Below are positions 58,905 through 64,000 of a stretch of 64,000 bases of DNA, in pieces. A program made the translations under genes and the position numbers. The notes under the pieces are model-generated. The model made no database searches and had not been told where the DNA came from. It saw nothing but the letters and a program-made list of their open reading frames with translations. The first letter of the stretch is position 1. The number at the start of each line of letters is the position of its first letter. This DNA is from Ligustrum vulgare. Lineage: Eukaryota > Streptophyta > Magnoliopsida > Lamiales > Oleaceae. The DNA lies in NCBI GenBank assembly GCA_963555705.1, contig OY743176.1:46363726-46427725 (forward strand), written 5' to 3'.

Positions 58905-59543
58905 ATGGCTTCGACCACCTCCTACACCTTGTCTTTCAACACCATGGTACATCTTCTGACCATCAAATTATCCTCCTCGAACTACCTTCTTTGGCGCAAC
59001 CAAGTTATACCTTTGCTACAATGTCAGCATCTTCTTGGTTATGTGGATGGTTCTCTTCAACCTCCACCTGCTACAATTCCTTCACTTACTACAATTGATT
59101 CGGTTCCCAGCTCTACTGAAAATCCAAAATTTATTGAATGGCAGCAAACAGATAACCTGATCATGAGTCTTCTTCTTGCTTCTCTGATGGAAGAGGCCAT
59201 GTCAACCATTGTTGGTTTGTCTTCTTCACATTCTGTTTGGTCCACCTTGGAAAACACTTTCAGCAATCGTTCAAAGTCCCGAGAACTACGCTTGAAAGAT
59301 GCGCTACAGAACCTAAAGAAAGCTGATAGAAGTGTTCCTGAATTCTCTAGCGAATTTAAATCTATTTGTGACCAGCTTGCTGCTATGGATCATCCAGTTG
59401 ATGATCTTCACAAACTTCACTTGTATTTGCGTGGACTTGGATCTGCGTTTTCTACTTTCTCCACTACACAGTTATCTATTACTCCTCATCCTTCATTTGC
59501 TAATGTAGTTCCCCAAGCAGAGAGTTATGATATTTTTGTCTGA
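58905..59543 (+). pseudogene. Gamma Copia gag
   Basis: An open frame of 212 codons, with ATG 58 bases after the LTR, holds a complete UBN2-type gag core: SSSNYLLWRNQVIPLL at about 25-40, WSTLENTFSNRSKSRELRL near 110, and LYLRGLGSAFSTFST near 175. The frame then breaks before the zinc knuckle (about 59690-59740, shifted by one base), so gag-pol is not continuous. Confidence 0.85.
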
Positions 59544-59544
59544 T

Positions 59545-62500
59545 CATTGGACTCCTCATCCACCACGGGACCCACTACTACTGCATTTACTGCCTCCCGC
59601 AATAACAAATCTAGATTTGGTCCTGGTAATGGCCGCAACTCTCATGGTGGACGTGGACGATGGGGCGGTCACTCTCAACGTAATTGCCCTATCCATTGTC
59701 AGATTTTTCGGAGGAAGGACATTATGCTACTTCTTGCAGTGAGAGCTACATCCTCTCTTCCAATGCTTCCAATGCAGCCAATCTGGTGGAAGCCTTTACT
59801 ACTTGCTCGTTGAATGACACGTAGGACTCCGATTGGTATACGGAAACTGGTGCCATGGCACACATGACTCACGATGTTGCTCAACTAGACCGGGCTAACA
59901 TGTACTCTGGTAAGGACTGTGTTATTGTCGGTAATAGGGCCTCTCTTCCCATATCCCACACTGGTACCACCTCTCCCACCTCTTCTCTCACTTTAAATGA
60001 TGTTTTGGTTGTGCCTAGTCTTACCAAAAATCTAATCTCCATTAGTAAACTTACATCAGACTTCCCTTTCTCCATTACCTTTACTAATGATCGTTTTATC
60101 ATACATGATCAAGTCACAAGACGGGTAGTGGTGACCGGAAAACGTGAAAAGGGACTCTATGTGCTCGACCGTGGACATTGTTCCCTACTTTCTATTTCTT
60201 CTAATAATTGCCCACAGGCCTCTTTTGATGTATGGCATGCTCAGTTGGGACATGTATCTCACTCTATTATATCTCTTTTAAATAAAAATCGTCATTTGTG
60301 TGTGACTTCCTTGCTTCCCAATCCTACTGTTTGCTCTAGCTGTCAAATTGCTAAAAGTCATCGACTTCCATTTAAACAAAATGACAAACGAGCTTCTCAT
60401 GTGTTAGATCTTATTCATTGTGATTTATGGGGTCCATCCCCTGTCATTTCCACATTAGGTTTTAAATATTATGTGATATTTGTTGATGATTATTCCAGTT
60501 TTACGTGACTCTATCATTTGAAATTAAAATTTGAATTTTTCAAAACATTTATTCAATTTCAGAAGCTTGTAGAAAATCAACTTTCTGTTAAAATTAAAAT
60601 ATTTTAATGCGATGGAGGCACTGAGTTTACAAATCATAATTTTCGAGATCACTTAATCAATTCTGGGATTCGTCATCAAATGTCATGTCCTCACACACCT
60701 TCTAAAAATGGACGCGTTGAACTCAAACACCGTCAAATCACTGAAACAGGATTAGTAATGCTTTTTCACTCACATGTCCCTCTCAAATTTTGGGTCGATG
60801 CTTTTAGCATTGCCACTTTCACGATTAACTGGTTACCCACGCCTACTATTGATGGACTATCTCCATATGAGATTTTGTATGGTAAGAATCCAAATTACTC
60901 CAATTTTCATCCCTTTGGTTGTCTTGTATTCCGCTGTTTACGTGATTACACTCCTCATAAACTTGCCCCTCGCAGTCGACCATGTATTTTTTTTGGGTTA
61001 TAGTATGTCCCATCATGGATTTTGTTGTTTTGATCAGTCCAATAATAAATTTTTTATATCTAGGCGCGCTATTTTTGATGAACTTAATTATCCATTCAAG
61101 GGAAATCCACGCAATTGGCCATTGCCTAATTTACCTATAAGTGCATTTCTTGAACCCATTACCAGCTCAAAGGCTCCATTATCGCCAAATCCCAGTCCAT
61201 CACCGTTTCCGTGTAAACCTTGTTTAACTGACAACTCTGTTAGTCTTGTGCCCCCTTCTCCTTTGCAGGATACTACTGCCGAATTGCCTCCCAACTCTGA
61301 TAATGGGTCCTCTTATGACTCCGCCTTATTGCATGCTAATCCCGCTACTACTGTAGCAGTCCCCTCTCCACAAGCTTTGTGCCAGTAGCCGGTTATTAGC
61401 ACTCATCCTATGCAAACTCAGGCCAAGTCAGGGATCTTCAAGCCCAAACAAAATTCTTATTTAAGTCAAGTTCCTGACTCTGGATTGCTACATTCTTTGC
61501 TCACCATGAAAGAACCCAAGGGTTTTAAATCTGCTGCAAAACATCGAGATTGGATTGCTGCCATGGATGAAGAGATTCAGGCCCTTCAAAAGAATCATAC
61601 ATGAGATCTAGTTCCGAGACCGTCCAATAAAAATGTTGTTGGATCCAAATGGGTCTTTCTCACTAAGTATTTATCTGATGGCACTGTGGACTGTCTAAAA
61701 GCTTGTCTCATTGCAAAGGGGTATACTCAGCAACCTGGTATTGATTTTCATGACACTTTCAGTCCCGTGGTTAAGGCTACTACTGTTCAAGTTGTTCTCT
61801 CCCTGGCCGTTTCTCATAATTGGCCTCTCCGTGAACTCGATTTCAAAAATGCCTTTCTCAATGATTTTCTGCAGGAAGAAGTTTACATGGACCAACCACC
61901 AGGCTATGTTGATTCCACACATCCTACACATGTATGTCGGCTCTGTCGAGCTCTCTCTGGGCTCAAGCAAGCCCCACATGCTTGGTTTCATTGATTTAGC
62001 TCCTTTCTCTTGGTCATGGGTTTCACTTCTAGCCGTGCTAACTCCTCTTTATTTGTCCTCTCCGAAGGTGCTGACTTGATTTACTTATTACTCTATGTTG
62101 ATGATATTATAGTCACTAGCAATAACTCAACTCTACTTGATGACTTCATTGGAAAATTGACCCGTGAATTTGCTACAAAAGATCTCAGATCCTTCAGCTA
62201 CTTTCTGGGCCTAGAAGCTCATCGGACCTCTACTGGTTTCTTTCTCAGTCAGGCAAAATATGCCCATGAAATACTCCAGCGTACCTAGCTTCTCGAGTCC
62301 AAACTAGTAAGCACTCCAATGGTGGTTGCTCATCATCTATTCGTTGCTGGTCCCGATTTTGATAATCCTTCTCTTTACCGATCACTTGTTGGGGCTCTTC
62401 ATATCTCACCATTACTTGTCCTGATATCGCCCATGTTGTTATCGCTGTTAGTCAGTATATGCATAAGCCATTTGTCTCTCATTTTCAAGCAGTTAAACGA

Positions 62501-63066
62501 ATTCTTCACTATATTAAAGGAACTCTTCGATTTGGACTGTCTTTTACCCCATCTAGTTCTCGTGAGATCCTTGCTTATTCTGATGCTGACTGGGCTGGAT
62601 GTCCCGACACACGTCGATCAATCTCTGGTTATGCAATTTACTTTGGCAACAATATTGTGTCTTGGAGCTCAAAAAAGAAACCAATTGTATCTCGTTGTAG
62701 TTGTGAATTAGAATATCGGGCGTTAGCTTTTACCGTACAGCTGAAGTTAAATGGCCATGTCATCTCCTTCATGATCTTCATGTGTCTTTAACTTCCTCTC
62801 CAGTAATGCTTTGTGATAATCAAAGCTCAATTTTTCTTGCAGTTAATCCAGTTTCTCACAAACGATCTAAGCACATTGATTTGGATTATCAATTTGTGAG
62901 AGAACTTGTGGCTTCCGGAAATATAAAAATCTGTTATGTTCCTACTAAACTTCAAATTGCAGATGTGTTCACAAAGAGCCTCGGTAAACTGCTTTCATTT
63001 TTCTTCGATCAAAGCTCCGCGTCCAAGATTCTCATGAGCCGCTTGGCTTGCCGGGGGGGAGGGGGG
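59545..63066 (+). pseudogene. Gamma Copia pol (protease, integrase, RT, RNase H), broken
   Basis: The protease site reads TETGAMAHMT (near 59845), with Glu in place of the catalytic Asp. Pre-integrase VWHAQLGHVS (60230). Integrase core: IHCDLWGP (60415), CDGGTEF (60608), NGRVELKHRQ (60710), so D-D-E residues are present, with a stop at 60506-60508 between them. A shift near 61000 follows. [10 protein letters not shown] (61650), [20 protein letters not shown] (61840), GLKQAPHAW, and catalytic YVDDIIVTS (62095). RNase H: SDADWAGCPDTRRSISGY (62578) and the end KHIDLDYQFVREL. Several stops and shifts lie at 61387, 61602, 61993, 62286, near 62400 and near 62740. Confidence 0.9.
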
Positions 63067-63286
63067 TATTACAGTTATAGAAGGATCCAAGAATCACGTT
63101 CCCACCAACTCATCAAATATCATCATATAACAATCACAAAATTTTAGGCAGTCTCTTGATTATAGACAGTAGTGCAAATGGAATGTTTAAATCTATTATT
63201 TCTTTTCTTGCACAGAATATTTATTTTATAAATATTATACACAACTACCACAAATCAGTGTGGTTGATTTTCTCATATCCTTGACA
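63067..63286 (+). repeat. Gamma Copia 3' LTR
   Basis: It starts TATTACAG directly after the G-rich polypurine tract and ends TTGACA. Confidence 0.87.
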
Positions 63287-64000
63287 TTATTATTATCACT
63301 ACCAAAAAGTGGAGTATTAGTCACGGATTTTACCAACGGACAAAAATTGTGTGATTTAAAAGTGGTTGAAAATTGGAGAGAGAAAATATGTGTGATTTAA
63401 AAGTAATTTGGAAAAATATATTATTTATAAATTGTAATCATTGCGTAAAAGAACGGAGTATAAGTCATATAACTTCCATTTTCCCGCACTATTTTTTTCT
63501 ACCACTTAAAATTTTCATTCCCCACCAAAATCACTTTCCCTCTAAAAAATTTATTAAACCACTTTTAAGTGTTACATATTCTTTTCTATTCTTTTCTCAT
63601 TTCCATCTACCCCGACCCCGAGATTTCTCCGACCCATTCCTTTCACAGTTGCCAGATTTGCCTTTCCCGACGGGCCAACTTTATCTACTTGTTGAGGCAT
63701 TCAATAATACAAAGGCCTTCGCGTTTAATAAAGTTTATTATTTATTTATTCACATTTCTGACTCTGGTTTCTTGATTCTAGCTGTAGCGGTTGAACTATT
63801 CACTCTTTATTCTTCCGGTTATTTTGTTTTACTGATTTTTAAGGAAGTGTGTTAGAGTGTGGTGTGTAAAGAATTCAACTATTTTCTCTCATGAATTACA
63901 TATGTATGATGAATGATATAAAGAAGCTATGGATTTGCTTTCAACCTATTACATCCTGTTATTTTTTTAAGTTATTTGGAAGGAAAAGGAAATGACACAG
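63287..64000. other. Unassigned right border; possible CACTA-like end at 63297
   Basis: CACTACCAAAAAGTGG (63297) after TAT, with a nearby CACGGATTTTACCAACGG, resembles the start of a CACTA-type element running out of the window. A 160-codon frame (63373-63855) has no recognisable domain and may be chance. Confidence 0.35.

Larger units (their letters stand above)
58632..63286 (+). mobile_element. RE-type (Ale/Retrofit-like) Copia ('gamma'), plus strand, 4.65 kb
   Basis: Short LTRs (about 58632-58846 and 63067-63286) share GGATCCAAGAATCACGTTCC and end (T/G)CACA or TTGACA. The primer site is an altered TGGTAT...AGAGCC at 58847. The polypurine tract GGGGGGGAGGGGGG precedes 63067. Gag, protease, integrase, RT and RNase H follow in Copia order. 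LTRs differ at roughly one base in twelve over the part compared, so the insertion is old. The target duplication cannot be fixed inside the ATT array. Confidence 0.9.

Noticed and set aside
63373..63855. 160-codon frame near the right edge
   Set aside because: No recognisable family, no splice or start context; could be chance or an element leader. Kept only as unassigned.
1..64000. tRNA, rRNA, or organelle-derived genes
   Set aside because: No cloverleaf with A/B boxes or rRNA core was recognised by reading; the tRNA-like matches are retrotransposon primer sites.

Overview
The window is nuclear DNA of a flowering plant, most likely a eudicot. It is AT-rich, has plant-type introns, and carries plant lineages of LTR retrotransposons (Copia, chromovirus-type Gypsy, Athila-like Gypsy) and CACTA (En/Spm) DNA transposons. 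I cannot name the species. I see no prokaryotic or organellar genes. Only one ordinary host gene is convincing: a three-exon methylesterase of the SABP2/MES alpha/beta-hydrolase family on the minus strand (35611-36819) with a complete Ser81-Asp210-His238 triad. Nearly everything else is transposon DNA in several nesting layers.

Left part (1-30.1 kb). The window opens inside a CACTA element (copy 1, 1-6728). It is followed by an old plus-strand Copia element ('alpha', about 7575-29860) cut into pieces by later insertions. These are: a fragment of a second Copia family ('beta', 7649-8670); a complete CACTA element (copy 2, 9718-18437) between CAT duplications, inside the alpha RNase H coding region; a truncated LTR-like block (18460 to about 19795); and a minus-strand chromovirus (20973-29698) between TATAT duplications, inside the alpha 3' LTR. 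Both CACTA copies carry a TNP2-type transposase gene and a multi-exon second gene that ends in a Ulp1-like cysteine protease domain. Both copies are broken, but at different places.

Middle (30-39 kb). An AT-rich stretch has five near-palindromic CAAYATT...AATATTG units. Next comes a 3.4-kb solo LTR (31809-35219) between perfect CTCTG duplications, then the methylesterase gene and its upstream region. Part of that upstream region occurs again at about 57.2-58.6 kb.

Right part (39-64 kb). A minus-strand beta Copia (39068-57216, flanks TTCAC/TTCAT) has its own 3' LTR split by an Athila-like Gypsy element (40251-50782, flanks CCCGG/CTCGG) that has two nearly identical 1.7-kb LTRs. After the duplicated host segment, a plus-strand RE-type Copia ('gamma', 58632-63286) sits in an ATT microsatellite. 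The last 700 bases are unassigned and begin with a CACTA-like end.

The most unusual signals are: a module of about 60 bp shared between CACTA non-coding DNA and the chromovirus LTR; a CAGAT-N2-ATCTG motif scattered through coding and LTR parts of the beta Copia; hairpin minisatellites in three element families; and the palindrome cluster at 30.1-30.65 kb. Element boundaries rest on paired termini, target-site duplications and copy-to-copy comparison by eye; no database search was run.
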